A stretch of DNA of 64,000 nt from Phycomyces nitens (Eukaryota; Mucoromycota; Mucoromycetes; Mucorales; Phycomycetaceae): NCBI GenBank assembly GCA_022702545.1, contig JAHRBC010000001.1:5332001-5396000 (forward strand). The letters run 5' to 3'. Numbering within the stretch: position 1 is the stretch's first letter; every line of letters begins with the position of its first letter. The notes under the pieces are model-generated. The model had not been told where the DNA came from, made no database searches, and saw only the letters and a program-made list of their open reading frames with translations. Shown piece after piece: positions 45,917 to 58,744 of the stretch. The translations under genes and the position numbers were made by a program.

Positions 45917-46852
45917 TTTTTTAATGTATTTTGGGAAAATAGTGATAGAATATAGCTTAATGGTATTTAAACTAGGGTCAAGCTGAATATTCAAATAACA
46001 TATAGTAGGGTATATATAGCTTTCAAACTTGAGACAACCACGGTGCCATTGTATTACCGCACCAGTCTTTTTATTATTATTCAAAACTCTATTGTCTTGA
46101 AGAGTTGAAAGTATTCAGTATAATAAAGAAAGACGATTCTAGTATTGGCCACATTTAAGGTACAATACTGCCACAGGTGTTTGTTGTTTGTGTACTATAG
46201 ACCATTTTTTAACTTTGTATTTCTTTATACCAAAAAAAAACACACTTGACACAAATATTTAATCCTTGAAAATGTCTTTGTGGTTATTTTAAAAATAAAT
46301 AAAAATAAAACGCATTTTAGACCCTAAAAATGTCCAGCATATTTCTAGATAATCTTTTTAGATTGTTGTACATGTAATGCCAAGTCAATCCAAATGTAAT
46401 TAAATGTAATCAACTGTAATCAACTGTAATCAAACTACTATAAATATTCTGGAAAGAATGTACTGTACCTATAACAAGGATCACCATTATCATTGCATAT
46501 TCTCAGGATAATTCTCTTTTTGTAGATAGTGAGAGAGAGAGTGAGAAAGAGTGAGAGAGAAACCAGTTCAATTTTGGGATAAAAAGATATTTTTAACACA
46601 ATTGCAGCTGTTCGTGAATAATATATGCATCTGACACATCTCAAAGGGTCTATTGTTGAATAAGAAGAAGTCTAGAGCTGTTTACAACCTTTAAAGCGCA
46701 CCAACATTAGGAATAAGACATAGGAGAAATTGAATAATATGCATCTAAAATAACTTAATGGTGAATTTTTACATGTAAAATAAAACAATATTCCAACGTC
46801 TAGAGATTCTGGACTACATTGATGACAAAGCGTAGGGTTATTCTTTCTACAA
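45917..46852. other. Intergenic, no gene supported
   Basis: It contains a GA-rich patch (46528-46562) and a tandem TAATCAACTG-like repeat at 46395-46432. No coding gene is recognised. Confidence 0.4.
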
Positions 46853-48108
46853 TTGATTACACAACACGATCATATAGCCAGATTATTGGGACAAATGTTA
46901 AAAATACAAACTTGTAAAGTTAAAGCAAATAAACTGATATCCAGAATACCGCCTTCAAATGATTTGTCAGCAAAATACGTCTCCTGTTGTAATATTTATA
47001 ATAGTAATGATTATGGTAATAAAACTTTAGAAAGTATGGGAATTTATTGTCTTTACAATTCGGCATATATACCTAGATCAAACTTACTTTATAAAGCTGG
47101 AAAAAATTCATTAACTCATAGATTACGTCCCAAGGTATCTTACTGTTTTGAAAGATGCCTAGTTTGAATTGTGGCTAGCATATGTTCTTTGTTTGACACT
47201 GGGTTGGGTTTTTAATTATTAAGAGATCAAAGATATAGTATGGCTTGTAGAATTAGTCGATTCAAAGCCATAAAGTTAAATGAATAATCAGAGTATTTTC
47301 TTTTTGGATGGGTGGGCATTTTACTAAAAGCGTGCTGTGGTTGGAAAACATCTAAAGAAATTCGAGGCCTTTGTTTTTATTAAAAAATTATTTAGTTCGG
47401 GTCAATACCTCCTTTATTACGCGAATCCGGAATTTTAAAGAATAAAGAGGGGTGGGCAGGCGGATGACAAACATCCAGTGTAACCCGGTAGAGACCTTGG
47501 AATCTGAAGCCATGATCAATTGGCAAGGCTACAATTAGTCTAGAGTAATGGTAATGATATTTTTTTGATAATATTGTTAGCTGTGGCTATATCGTCTACA
47601 ATACAGAGTAATTGGTATATGCTAGTGAGACGGAATATCGTAAAGTCGTGCTCAATTATCCTTTCTTTGCTTTTGTATCACTTTTTTTCTTTTGTACTGG
47701 TGATTATAATCATAAAAAACCCAAAGAATCATATTATCAGGTGGAATTTGACTATAAGAACGACTCTTTATTGAATAAAGAGCGTTATGTCCAGGTTTTG
47801 ATGGATTTGTGGGCTAGATATTGTAAGCAATGCTTATCAATCGTTCTTCAATGTTTGTGAAGATCTGAGAACAGCTTATAAATCCAAATTTGCAAGTCAT
47901 GCGTATTTATCTACTGGATCAGATTTTGTATACGGCTTTAAAAAAAAACAGAGAATCTATGTTTTAAAGGATGGGTTACTTGTAGCCACAAGTGTTCAGT
48001 ACCGTAATACAGACCGTCTATTAGGCAAGGAATATATCCCAAGTATTGCGCAATTTGGTTTATCTGAGCCCAAGCTTCAAAGAATATGTAATGAAGCGAA
48101 AATGTGTT
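46853..48108 (+). pseudogene. Degraded plus-strand ORF cluster, family unknown
   Basis: Several plus-strand frames look protein-like but do not join. They are 46853-47167 (105 codons, LISRIPPSNDLSAKYVSCC), 47565-47860 in two frames (with YYQVEFDYKNDSLLNKERY) and 47802-48108 (NAYQSFFNVCEDLRTAYKS through LQRICNEAKMC, stop). The last segment is coherent over about 100 codons. The frame changes near 47,820 suggest a frameshifted relic, perhaps of a transposon protein, but no diagnostic motif is visible. Confidence 0.35.
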
Positions 48109-48278
48109 GATCGGAGTACGTGCTTACGGAAGGCTCACCAATTAGACCTGTGAATTTATAATCACTTGTATTGCTTTGGTGCTTAATCATGCACTACAGG
48201 GGAACGGTATTTAAGCCATTTTGGAAACTAAAAGCACTCTTTTCTTTGCTCTTCCAATTTTATTCCCCACTCCCTAAC

Positions 48279-49315
48279 ATGAAAGAAAAACGGCCACCTC
48301 ACTCCTCAAGCCGACCACGGCATAGTACACCAAAATCACCATATTCTTCTACCTACCGAGAACCGCTTGCTGACAAAGACGATTCTTCTACTCCGAAATT
48401 ATCCACTTACCGTGAAAAAGTCCTAGCAGGCGTGAGCTACAACCAAGCCTGCGGATTTCTCCAAGCCATAGAGATCAACCGTCAAAGATCTCTCTCTCCC
48501 AATTGCGTTGGTGAGTCTCTAGATCTCTTGAAATGTTTACTTATATATCTACTCTCAATAGCTTATCTAGCAAACTATGTGGCTAGATCATGGGAAGCCA
48601 AACCTGAACCATCAAGAGTGTATAGCTTGATGCGGTTGATGACTAATCTATTAGCCACAACTGCATTTAACTCGAACAGATCTTTGATGGATAGCCTTCA
48701 GATATACTGTGAGCGCCCATTATCGATGCCCACAATATGTCCAAGCGTAACCCTCTTGATTGCTGTTAGTTACATTCAACGATTAAAGCAGGTACGGAGA
48801 TATCTTTAGGCTCAATCAAGGCTCTTGGTAGTCATGATTTTCTATAGAAATATATCGAGATCAAAGGAACCACTGGCTGTGGGTCTCGTCTCATCATGGT
48901 AGCTTATATAATGGCATCAAAGTTCCTTCACGACAATCTTCGTACCATAATCCACACCACCCAACATACGCCACCACCATCAAAACCAACCATACCAGCC
49001 ACAAACACAAACTCATCACTCCATTTAATTACTCCTCCAACGTCACCCAAAGCACCTGTTAAAGAATCAACAGTGTCTACGAGTGTTATACCTTGTGCTT
49101 CACATCCTATCGATGATAGAGCCGTTCGAATCATGCGTATGGAAATCGAGTTTTTGGAATTTATCAATTACGACCTTTCTGTTAATGATCCTATTCATCT
49201 CGTACTCTGGGCCCAAACTTTTGACAAACCAGAAGATTTTGATTCTACATCCGATGACCTATCTGCAGACGATGGAGACGATGAGATGGACGACAATGAT
49301 CAAGACGATCTTTAA
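48279..49315 (+). CDS. PCL/Pho80-type cyclin
   Basis: Predicted cyclin partner of a Pho85-like cyclin-dependent kinase. Three exons: 48279-48510, 48562-48791, 48848-49315, giving 309 aa. The N-terminus is Ser/Pro/Arg-rich and likely disordered. The cyclin box is recognisable from YIQRLKQ through KGTTGCGSRLIMVAYIMASKFL, the conserved Pho80-like helix block. A Pro/Thr-rich insert (about 197-240) interrupts it before MRMEIEFLEFINYDLSV, and the tail is strongly acidic (DDGDDEMDDNDQDDL). The long insert is unusual. The ATG at 48279 is preferred over an upstream in-frame Met at 48189 because the upstream part looks like AT-rich leader. Confidence 0.82.
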
Positions 49316-49804
49316 TTTCAATTTGTTTACTAATCCTCCCTCCACTCCATCGTCTCAGGTCAAACGTTTTCTTAAATGCAGAATCAAATAAAGCATAAGT
49401 AAAAAAGCTCTCACCCTTTGTAAAATAATAAATCAACTTTGTCTCTAAATACTACATTTTCTCCAAGCAAAAAGGTACACACACACATATATATATATTC
49501 AAACCTCAAAATAAGCTAGGAGGTCATGGTTACAAACTCCCATCTTCTTGATCTTAAAATACATCATACCTTGAAGTATAATTTTGTATTCAACATTAAT
49601 ATATACACACATTAACAATAAAAATAAATAAATAAAACATTATACAGAAAAAGAGGATTCCTTTGTTGGATCCATCTAATGTTCATTCGTCATTGTGAAC
49701 AGGAGGTAACGTGTGTCATCTAAGACAGTCACGTCCGAGACGACGTAGGGGGCATCATTCACTGGTCTTCACCCTTCAAGCGTCTTCTCGTTCCGACCCT
49801 TACC
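49316..49804. other. Intergenic, cyclin 3' end to Voa1-like promoter
   Basis: AT-rich with (CA)n/(TA)n runs near 49470-49500, becoming GC-richer from about 49680 upstream of the next ATG. No other gene is seen. Confidence 0.5.
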
Positions 49805-51077
49805 ATGAAGTTTTACGCAGCCATCCTCTCGCTGGCATCTGCTGTAGTCGCCTTTGAAAGCACTGTACCATGTCTCATGTGGTCACCCAAGAAGTGAGTT
49901 TGGTAGCCAGTTTCTCCGTTGCTTCTTACACTCTTCATCCCCAGCTACCTCCAGCCTTCGTTGACCAACACAGAGCAGCTTTATCTCGGTACTGAATCAG
50001 CCGTTGCTTCCATCTTTGCCTCACTTGGTCCTAATGTGTGCAATGCAAAGGTCGTTGCTGTCATTAACCAGCCAGAGGTAAGAAATAAAAAAATATAATA
50101 TAGAGGGCTTGGGATTATAGCTGTCCTTGACCATCGTATCATTTTTACCTCGTTTTATTATATTTTACGCGTGTACAACTAAAAAGCACCGGGGATTTAC
50201 TAATCTTCTTTAATGACAGCTCCACCGTAGTGACCTCTCTCGCTCTGACTATACAGAGTCCTTTGAACTCTTAAAGGTATGGCAAGCAGAGAATGCCATT
50301 TTGGGACTCCTAGGTATCTATACTGATCAACGAATGCAAAAAAGGAACATGTAAACGGAGCTGGTTCCCGTGTACAGTACGAGTATATCTCTGGACCTCT
50401 TGATCTTAACAAGATGGCCATGGACATTGCCAGCCAGTGCGACAGTACTGTATCCATCCTCGATCCTGACAGTAAGCAACAATACAAATAATGATGATGA
50501 TAATTGGCCTAAAAATGTGCGTGTATAAATCCAGCTGCCACCTCTGCTGACATTTACGCTGAAAAGTCTCACTCGGTTGCTCTTATGATGTTGGCTACTG
50601 CAAAGGATGCCGAGGTCCTGAAAGAGAATGGTATGAAGATTACAAAAAGGAATGATTTAGTAATTTAATGCTGTTAATAGATTACAAGATTGATCAATTC
50701 ATCAAGGCAATCGAAGAAAAGGTTGCTGATGACTACATTGTGATTTACACCTCTAGCACCCCCAAGACAGTAAGGACAATACTTTGTGGATTTCAAAAGT
50801 GAAGAAACAATAATTAATAACACCTTTTTAAAAAAAACAATAGCCTGAAACTTCCTCTTTGAAGAAGAGAGCCCTGGCTGATGTTCTGAGCCGTCGTGCC
50901 CCCAAGGCATCCTCTGCCAACTTGCCCGTATTTGCCAAGTACCAGCTTTTCAGCCCTGGAATCTTTATGGGATTGGCCATCAGTTTGATCTTTGTTCTTG
51001 TTGTGGCAACCGGTGTTAGCTGGTTGACTGGTATCCAGACCCCAACTCGTTTCGAGAACAAGCCCAAGAAGCAGTAA
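49805..51077 (+). CDS. Voa1/BIG1/Ac45-like ER membrane protein (V-ATPase assembly)
   Basis: Type I membrane protein resembling the Ac45/VOA1/BIG1 group: Voa1 helps assemble the V-ATPase V0 sector in the ER, and BIG1 affects cell-wall beta-1,6-glucan in yeast. Seven exons: 49805-49893, 49945-50077, 50220-50276, 50345-50471, 50535-50630, 50681-50769, 50844-51077, giving 274 aa. The N-terminal signal peptide is MKFYAAILSLASAVVAFE. A lumenal domain of low similarity follows. The C-terminal block KYQLFSPGIFMGLAISLIFV with one membrane span and a short KKQ-ending cytosolic tail is the family signature and suggests ER retention (KPKKQ). The start gives the signal peptide. Voa1 and BIG1 roles cannot be told apart here. 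Confidence 0.8.
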
Positions 51078-51526
51078 TCCTCGCAAGAAACAAAAAAAGA
51101 AATAAAATTCAAGAATATGTTTGAGATGACTGCACCATGTATGGCTTCTATATTATGATGAGTGATTTATAGGTCTTTATAAACTGCCCTGGAACCTAGA
51201 GGCAATATATTTTGAATGACATAAAATGAAAAGCAAGTGTATTCCATCCTTCAAGACCTTTTAATCTACATGATACATGATACATTACACTGCAAAATAC
51301 ATGAAATGGACTATATATATAATAATAATAATATATTAAATGACAGTTTCAAATACCCAAAAAACCTTTTTATATATATATATATAAATGAAAAAGAAAA
51401 AATACAATATTTTTTGTATATAGGATAGCTAGAACAGATATGATACAGGGCGTTGCAAGAATAAAATAGAGAGAAAAAGAGGATCTGTACAAAAAAAACA
51501 AAGATAAAAATTCAAAAGTAGCTTGG
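51078..51526. other. Convergent 3' intergenic region
   Basis: AT-rich with TA runs; no gene. It separates the 3' ends of the Voa1-like (plus) and CE2-like (minus) genes. Confidence 0.5.
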
Positions 51527-53259
51527 TTAATGCTGATCTATAAAACGGAGACCACTTCCACTGCCTACACCACCCTGGAGAGAAACATCACCAAATTTAG
51601 CTACGCTGACGACCGCAGTGTCACAGCTAGTGACAGCAAGACCAGCATAGACATCGCGGGCAAGAAGGGTTGTCGATACGTTGCCCAATGTCTCCCAGCT
51701 AGGGGAAGTAACAGCAATACGCATCATTTGGGCAATAAAGAGATTGTTTTTCCGAATGAGACGGAGACGGTAAGGAGGAGAGGCCCGAGATTTCTTGAGA
51801 AGATGGGTATCGTTCATATTGAGCGACCGTGTCTGGAGAAAAAGCCCATCTGCAGGAGAGATGCCGAGCATGACATGGGGAGATCCTAGAGAGAGATGTT
51901 CTCGGATCATGATGCCTGCCTTTGCACAGCTAGCAAATGTTGAATGTGATTCTACTGTGGCCTCAAGAGTACCATCACCAGATAGTGCCTGATACACAAA
52001 GCGAAACCCATCGCGGGTGCCACTAATATCGGCTCCCGAGCCCCATAGTGTAAATGTGTTGCCCGAGTCAAAGGATACTGATCCAGGCAGCCCAATCGAC
52101 AGTTCATGGCCAACATCCATGGTCTGCCAGCCATAGGGCAGGGTAGGGTTGGGAAGTGGGCCAGGAAATGGCTGTTTAGGACGAGCAAGTTTTGCCTGCA
52201 GCAGAGGTGCTAATTTGCGGGCCACGGTTTGGTGACCTACATCATTAAGATGTCCCTAATAATGATGGCGAACAAGAAAGGAATTCTCTTTTTGTAAACA
52301 TCACATCGCCAAAATATCTATCTACTTACTGGATCGACAAAGGCACTAGGACCATATCGCACCCAGTTAGTCGTATCCACAAAATGAACATTTTCATCGC
52401 CTAGGTCGTTTCTGCGAGAAATGGCCAGCTGGGATGATCGAACCATCTCACCAAGTGGTTCCGAGAGTACCAAAATAGACACTGGCCCAATATGAGTCCG
52501 CATCTGTAAAAGCAAGCGTTCTAGCGATTGTTCATAGGCCTCTGTTTCATTATCGTTACGGCCAAGGAGTATGACAATCGCAGCGGGTTTGTAGTTGGAA
52601 AAATCCCATTTGGCCCGAGCCTCTTTGTTGTGAGAAGGGCTCCATTCGAAATATTGGCTCTCCATTCCTTTCCTATCTTTCCCATCCATAAGGCGTGCCC
52701 CGGGCAAGGCAATCTGGGCATGCTCAGTACCGAGGATTTCCGAAACGGCCCAGGCATAACTTGTCAGGATTGTCTGGCTCGTGTACTTGCCAAGCGTCAG
52801 ATCGTGGCCTACAAACTCAACTGTTGGACCCAGTACATTTACTGGGCCAGTACCTCGATCGTCTGAAAGTACTAGTGATTCCAGTTCAATCGATGCATTT
52901 GTGCATGCTGCTACGGTTAGTTGATGAGGTCCTTGTCCGAGATCGATTTGGGGTGTTATGTCGAGCTCGATCGTTTGGCCATTTTCAGATTCTGTTTTGT
53001 AATCTCTTGATTTCTCGGTGCCAATCTGTACATAGACATGCGTGGGTCCTTTTAGGACAAGGCGGATCCGTGGGCCGTATATGGTTGTCTTGAAATAAGC
53101 ACCCGGCCATCCACTCTGAATGCTAGTGGTTGAGGTGCGCCATCGGCCAAAATACATGATGTTTGGATCATTGAATGGAATCGACACATCGTGCTGCTCT
53201 CCTGTAGCATAGGCTATACACAAACAGAGCAGGAATACGACAATATGGGCATTTATCAT
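51527..53259 (-). CDS. Secreted CE2-like SGNH protein with C-terminal beta-sandwich; nucleophile motif altered
   Basis: Two exons (minus): 53259-52330 and 52255-51527, giving 552 aa. A signal peptide (MINAHIVVFLLCLCIAYATG) is followed by an N-terminal jelly-roll like that of carbohydrate esterase family 2 (FGRWRTS, WPGAYFKTTIYGPRIRL), then an SGNH hydrolase domain, then a C-terminal DUF1349-like beta-sandwich (about 330-552; GSVSFDSGNTFTLWGSGADI, HVMLGISPADGLFLQTRS). CE2 enzymes deacetylate plant polysaccharides. The block that should read GDSIT appears as VGHDLTLG (151-156), so the usual Ser is missing, and the Asn motif reads LGRND. The catalytic dyad D-x-x-H in DPGHLNDVGH (His about 312) remains. 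It may be a non-catalytic binding protein or use another residue. Confidence 0.82.
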
Positions 53260-56200
53260 GGCACCACTGAAAGTAAGAAAGAAGTAAACAGTTACTAATT
53301 CAAACCCAGTTTACGAGTTGTTTTTATGATTCATGACTTGACAATGTGGGTTGTACGGACTACCCGGCTGACAGCTCTGTAGCCTATGATAGCTGTCCTG
53401 TCAGGCCTATGGGTGTAATACTAGACTCACTAGCCAAGATGCATTGATCAGACTTTTTCTTTTTTTTTTACATTATTAGAAAGTGCATAAAGTGCTAATA
53501 AAACCATGCTGTGATTTACACCTTTATTATTGTTTTTTAGCACCATTCCTGTTACTATTTCATCTCAACTGGCTCTACTTTTAGTTATTAGATATTCTTT
53601 ATTGATTATATACTGATTGGTTATTGTGATATTCGAAACAAGGTCAAGGTAAAATGGACATTTGGTATCGTACTGGCTATGCTAAACAAGAGAAAATCCA
53701 GTTTGTCTGGCCAGGTCCAGAAACGAGTGTCGAAGAATAAAATAACAGGATTGTGGCCGGTTTTCAAACATTTCTGTCTACCGAATTCCCATGCTTGGAT
53801 CCAATGCACAAACATTGATTTCTAGCCGTCAGTTTTGATCGTTTTTTTTTTTTCCTTTTCTTTTTTCTTTTGTTGTTGATACAAAAAGTATATTTCTCTG
53901 CACAAAACAGTGTAACCAGCTATAATGACTCATTCTAGACAGACAAACCAATGCCTGTTTGGTATCATGAAATCCAAGAGCCAGTCCAGGTTTTGGTTGC
54001 TAGGCACCGACAGAGAAAGGGGAAACAGGATGGATCAATTCATTTGAAACCAACACAATAGATCCTGTGCTCATATATACATATATATATATATCTGAAT
54101 CAGATTGAAACATTGGAATATCCAGAAATTTTAATGTATAGATGACACTCCTTTAGTATCTACTGCATGTAAAGCCTGGATATATTCTCTATTAAATGAA
54201 ACAAAATGTCAGCCTTAAAAGATAGTGTCCCATTATGATACAACTGATATTATATCCAGACGACCGAAACCTCTTTCAATACACTACTCTCACGCTATTC
54301 CCACTCCTATTAGTAGGCCTCCAACTCTAATACACCAGAAAACCATATAGTCTGTCTGGCAAATGACACCGAGTCTATTTGGTGATTTGCCAAAAGATAC
54401 CATGAACACGAGGTTGGAGCATCAATTCATCCACGCAGCCCTCTTAATTATTCTGGCAAGGACAAATTGGAGACAAGAACGCTCAGAGGATATTGTGAAC
54501 CCACAACTGATGTGGGTTTATAAATACCATAGCACGGCAGTTACTAGTGCCATATTGCAGTGATTTACAATATGGTTGATCATGGTTACCCAGAGCTCCT
54601 TTTAATTGACCAGTCAATTTCATTGTCTGAATTCCTTTAATCGTCACTTGACCCCAGTAAAGAAATGCACCATTTGTTTTTTATCAAGAGAATGCAAGTC
54701 TGATTTCAATTTATATATGCAAATTACCTACCTGATGGGTATCTAGTGTGATAGCCATCCTAAATGCCGAAGGGCTCACAATGCCAATATCCTGTCATCT
54801 ATGTACCATGGATCATTGTTCGTGTGAAAGACGGTTGATTTACTGCTGTAGATATTATAATTACAGATCCTTGGTCCCAAACACTGATAATGAGTTTATA
54901 AAAATAGAACGATTGAAAATAAAATAAAATAAAAAGGCGTGAAGAAAAAGAATTCAAGGGGTAAAAGAGAAAGAAAGAGATGGAGGTAGATAGAGAAGGA
55001 CTCCAATGATGAGCCAGACAAAACGTGATTAGATAGTTTACTCTTGCTCTTCAATTCCACACACAAGGAGACTAAGCCCAGGATGAAACTAAAAATCGAC
55101 CTCTCTAGGTCTTTGGAATCATTTTTAAGGGGTCAAGACAAAAGAGATAATCAATATAGCACACCAGACTACCGTTTCAGAACCATAAAGTGTTATTAAT
55201 CAAAGCGCCAAAGACCATAACAATACTTTGCCATAAGACAAGAGAACAGAAATCGATCGAAAGACACTATTTTATTTTTTATACATACTTTCTTTAAAAG
55301 ATCCTCAAAGTTCGTGGCGTTTCCAAGTCTGGGCCATTTTGGGGAATTATGGCGATCAAACACATCCATAAGCATCGAAAAGGAACCCGGGGTAAGATTT
55401 GTGCGTGTATACTGGATTTTGATAATCGTATTAAGAACCGTGCGCTCAATACAGTACCAGGTCATTAGACAGAATGCAATCAGTATGGTTTTAATGTATC
55501 ATATCATATCAATTAATCAAAAATTTTTTTCCCAAGTACCAGATTTTCATATTAAAATTGAATGGCCATTGATGGTACTAAAGATCATTAAATGTCCTAG
55601 AGTACCACAGCACACAAGCCAGCCCGAGAAAAGGTCCGGATCGGAGAGTGTTGGCTATATAGAAAGTAATACAGAACAAAGCAATCTTGATATAGAAGGC
55701 CTTGTCGTGAAGAGCCTACGATTTAGTATTGGCGCCCCCAACAGTTCGCCTATTGACAGCGAAATGCTTTAAAAACGCCAAAAAAGAACCATTAGGTATA
55801 GATGTTTTCCCACTTTCCTATTTGGCGCTAAATCTAAATAAATAAAAAAAGGTGCTTTTTTTTTGGTTTAAAAATATATTGATTAGGCTCCATTAGGATT
55901 TCCATTAAGAAGTACTAGAAAACCTTGATTTATTTAATATGACTGTAAAGACGAGTGGAGTATTTGGCATGTTCTTTCTTTGCACAGGTCTATTCTGGCT
56001 CGGGGTTTTTTTATATATATTGGTTACATGATTTGAACCCTTTTTATGCGTAGGTGCAACTGTAGGTGCAACTGTAGGTGTAGGTGTAAGTGTAGGTGTA
56101 GGTGTAAATGTAGATGTGTATAACAAGGCTCCTGCTTTACATGGATATGGCCATAGGTGTCCTAATATATATATATTTTAATATCTCGAGTCAAAAAGTA

Positions 56201-56867
56201 TCTTTTTCTTTTTCTCGATCGACATTTCCTTTGGGCAACACAAAATTTTGCCTAGGGAGTTATTGTTTTATTCAACTGGTTTATATTTTATTAAAAGGAG
56301 TCCATCTTGAGTAAAAGATCGACTTTTGAGAGCATAGAAGCATATTCTCTTTGTCAACTACAGCTTGCCACCTAGAGGACTATAATAATAACATTACATA
56401 TGTATATGTCATTGTGATGCATTGTACCTGAACGCCTATTTTCCTTATACAACAGCTTTCTTGGGGTGTCTAAGCAGCCAAAAGCCTCTATTAAAAATCC
56501 CTCAAAAAATTGTTTTTACAAAAATCTCCAGTGTCTTAAAAGGATATACAGCAAACGAGAGAATTTATAGAGGTTCTAATTCGAATGGTTTGTTTGACTG
56601 CCATTATTTCCTTTCTGTATATTTAAAACTTAGCTTGGAACCCTAACTAGAATCAAAGGGGTTCAAGTGAGAAATAGACAATACAAACCCATTACACACA
56701 CACACAAAAACTAGTTCATAAAAAAAAAGGGATTGTATATCGTAATATCGCGACGATATGTGTGTGGGTGTGTTTTTCTTTTTTCTTTTTTTAAAAAAAA
56801 TATAGTATAAAAGGAGCTCATAAACTGGCCCTCTTTCCCTTTTTTCCCCATTACTTATACATCTCCA
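53260..56867. other. Long intergenic region with no supported gene
   Basis: About 3.6 kb. It includes a poly-T-rich stretch near 53840-53870 and short ORFs (55314-55772 plus, 55196-55465 minus). The tail of the 55314 frame (LDIEGLVVKSLRFSIGAPN) looks somewhat protein-like, but no family or splice model is convincing. The minisatellite at 56040-56115 is annotated separately. Confidence 0.4.
56046..56112. repeat. Short minisatellite (GTAGGTGCAACT / GTAGGT)n
   Basis: A compact run of GTAGGTGCAACT followed by GTAGGTGTAG-type hexamer variants, about ten GTAGGT-like units in non-coding DNA. Confidence 0.85.
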
Positions 56868-57764
56868 ATGAAAAAGACTACTTTGGATTCAGCAGACGCA
56901 CCACGCGCTGGAAGACTCTCTAAATTGTCCGTTTGTCCTTTTGGAAGACCTCGTTGGCAATCTCGCTTTTTTGTCTTGCTCAATTCAGAGCTACGTTACT
57001 ATAAGAATGAGGTATGAAGTCGAAATAATCAATACAACATGTAAAATAACACATTTATATAGCATGCCGAGTCGCCTTCTTCGATATTGAATCTAAGCGA
57101 CATTGATCAGTTGGTGCTTGCCCCAACACCTAGTCGTCCATTCTGCTTTCGTCTAGAGCCAGTTCTCAATACAGTATCCCCTCTGGCCGCAGACAGCAAG
57201 AAAGAAAAGAACACAAAACAGCAACGACCATGGACATTGGAATGCCAATCAGAAATCGAAATGGACTTGTGGGTGGCTGCAATTCACTGTCGCCTAGCAA
57301 AACTGTCCACAAAACCACTCGCTTTCCTTCATCATGAACAACCCTCTCCTTCAACATGCTTCTTTACATCACTCTTGCGCAAGATCTCGCCTCCTTCCTC
57401 AACCTATTCTGACTATCCTTCCTCTGACCCATCTCGACCAACTTCTTTCTGGCCTGCCATGAAGAACAAACCCACAGTTTCCAACCAATCATTTTCTCAA
57501 AGACGCGGCATTACCCTTGCTCCAATCTATGTTCCTGTAGTCCAAAACTCCCAGACCTACGAATCATCCGACTTGACCTTTGAAAGTTCCTCCTCTGATT
57601 CTGGCATCCAGTCACCCGAGAGCACAATCGGTGCATCGTCTGATGTTGACTTTGAAGAGTTCAAATCCAAGCGATCCCTGTCCCTTCCAGCATTAAGCGA
57701 TCTTGAGATAGCAGAGATGGAATCCCCCACCTTCCTTTTGTACAAAGAGCGATTTCGCCTCTAA
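56868..57764 (+). CDS. PH-domain protein
   Basis: Two exons: 56868-57011 and 57063-57764, giving 281 aa. An N-terminal pleckstrin-homology domain is visible: LSVCPFGRPRWQSRFFVLLN and SELRYYKNE (beta strands 1-3), CFRLEP, then WTLECQSEIEMDLWVAAIHC (final strand and C-terminal helix with the conserved Trp). Such domains bind phosphoinositides or partner proteins at membranes. The remaining ~140 residues are Ser/Pro-rich and probably disordered (TYSDYPSSDPSRPTSFW, LTFESSSSDSGIQSPEST), typical of a regulatory tail. No second domain is seen. A TATA-like box (TATAAAAGG) lies at about 56805. The intron is 51 bases, GT-AG. Confidence 0.8.
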
Positions 57765-58699
57765 TTCTTATGAGTTGCTCCTGTTTACAGCTGCTTCTAT
57801 CCATATACTTTTATTATGCCCATTTTTATATAATTAGTTAATATATTCCCCATATTTACATTTTTAATATTCATAATACACTCTTTTAAACATGTCATTA
57901 TGTCGTCTCATTAGTCTTGAGAATCGAGCCAAAAGCAGCCACCACTACAAGGCATGCCCTGACTGACTCTATATAATAAGCTTTAATGAATGAAGATGGT
58001 CTTAATAAGGAAATACGCAAGACAAGATGGGCATAAATGCTCACAGATATGAACCTTGTAGATGTAATAAAAGGGGGTGTGCCGAGCCAATAGTATCTAC
58101 CCCAAGAGTCCCAGAAAGCCATGGTTCAATACCAAGAGCCAATTCAGTACACTGGCCCACCTTCATCTCCTTATTCACAGGACTCGGATAATCGATTCAT
58201 ATAGGATACAACCCAGGGAATCGGCAGATATAATACCCACAAGAGCACCAAGTAAGGTACAAAGTGGTGTACTGTAGGGTGATGTAATGTGATGTACTTT
58301 TATCAGTCTTTATTCAATTCAGACCACAATGAACATCTTGACTGCACTTCATTTGATCCACGCGAGATTTGGAGTCCATACATATATAACTATTGAAGGC
58401 AAGGGTCTTTAATGCATAGGGCAATAATTGTAATTAATTAACCTCTTTGGTCACTCAATTGACCGCCTCTTTACCCACAAACCCACAGGCGTCGATCTAT
58501 CGAAACTGGCCAATTAGACCTACCAGTATCTATTTGAATTTCTTTGAAGATATAAAGTCTAAAATATTCTTAATTGTCTTGCCTTAGGAGACTCAAACGA
58601 ACATGCAATTCTTCAAGATTAGGAGTGTGATCCCTACATGGAAGAACAAGTGCCTTTTTAACTGCAGCCAAAGAGCAACCTCATTATAGAATATATAAA

Positions 58700-58744
<45 letters not shown>

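Noticed and set aside
55314..55772. A 152-codon plus-strand ORF
   Set aside because: Its first half looks random and a donor-like GTAAGA lies inside. Only the tail looks protein-like, and no exon model or family supports it.
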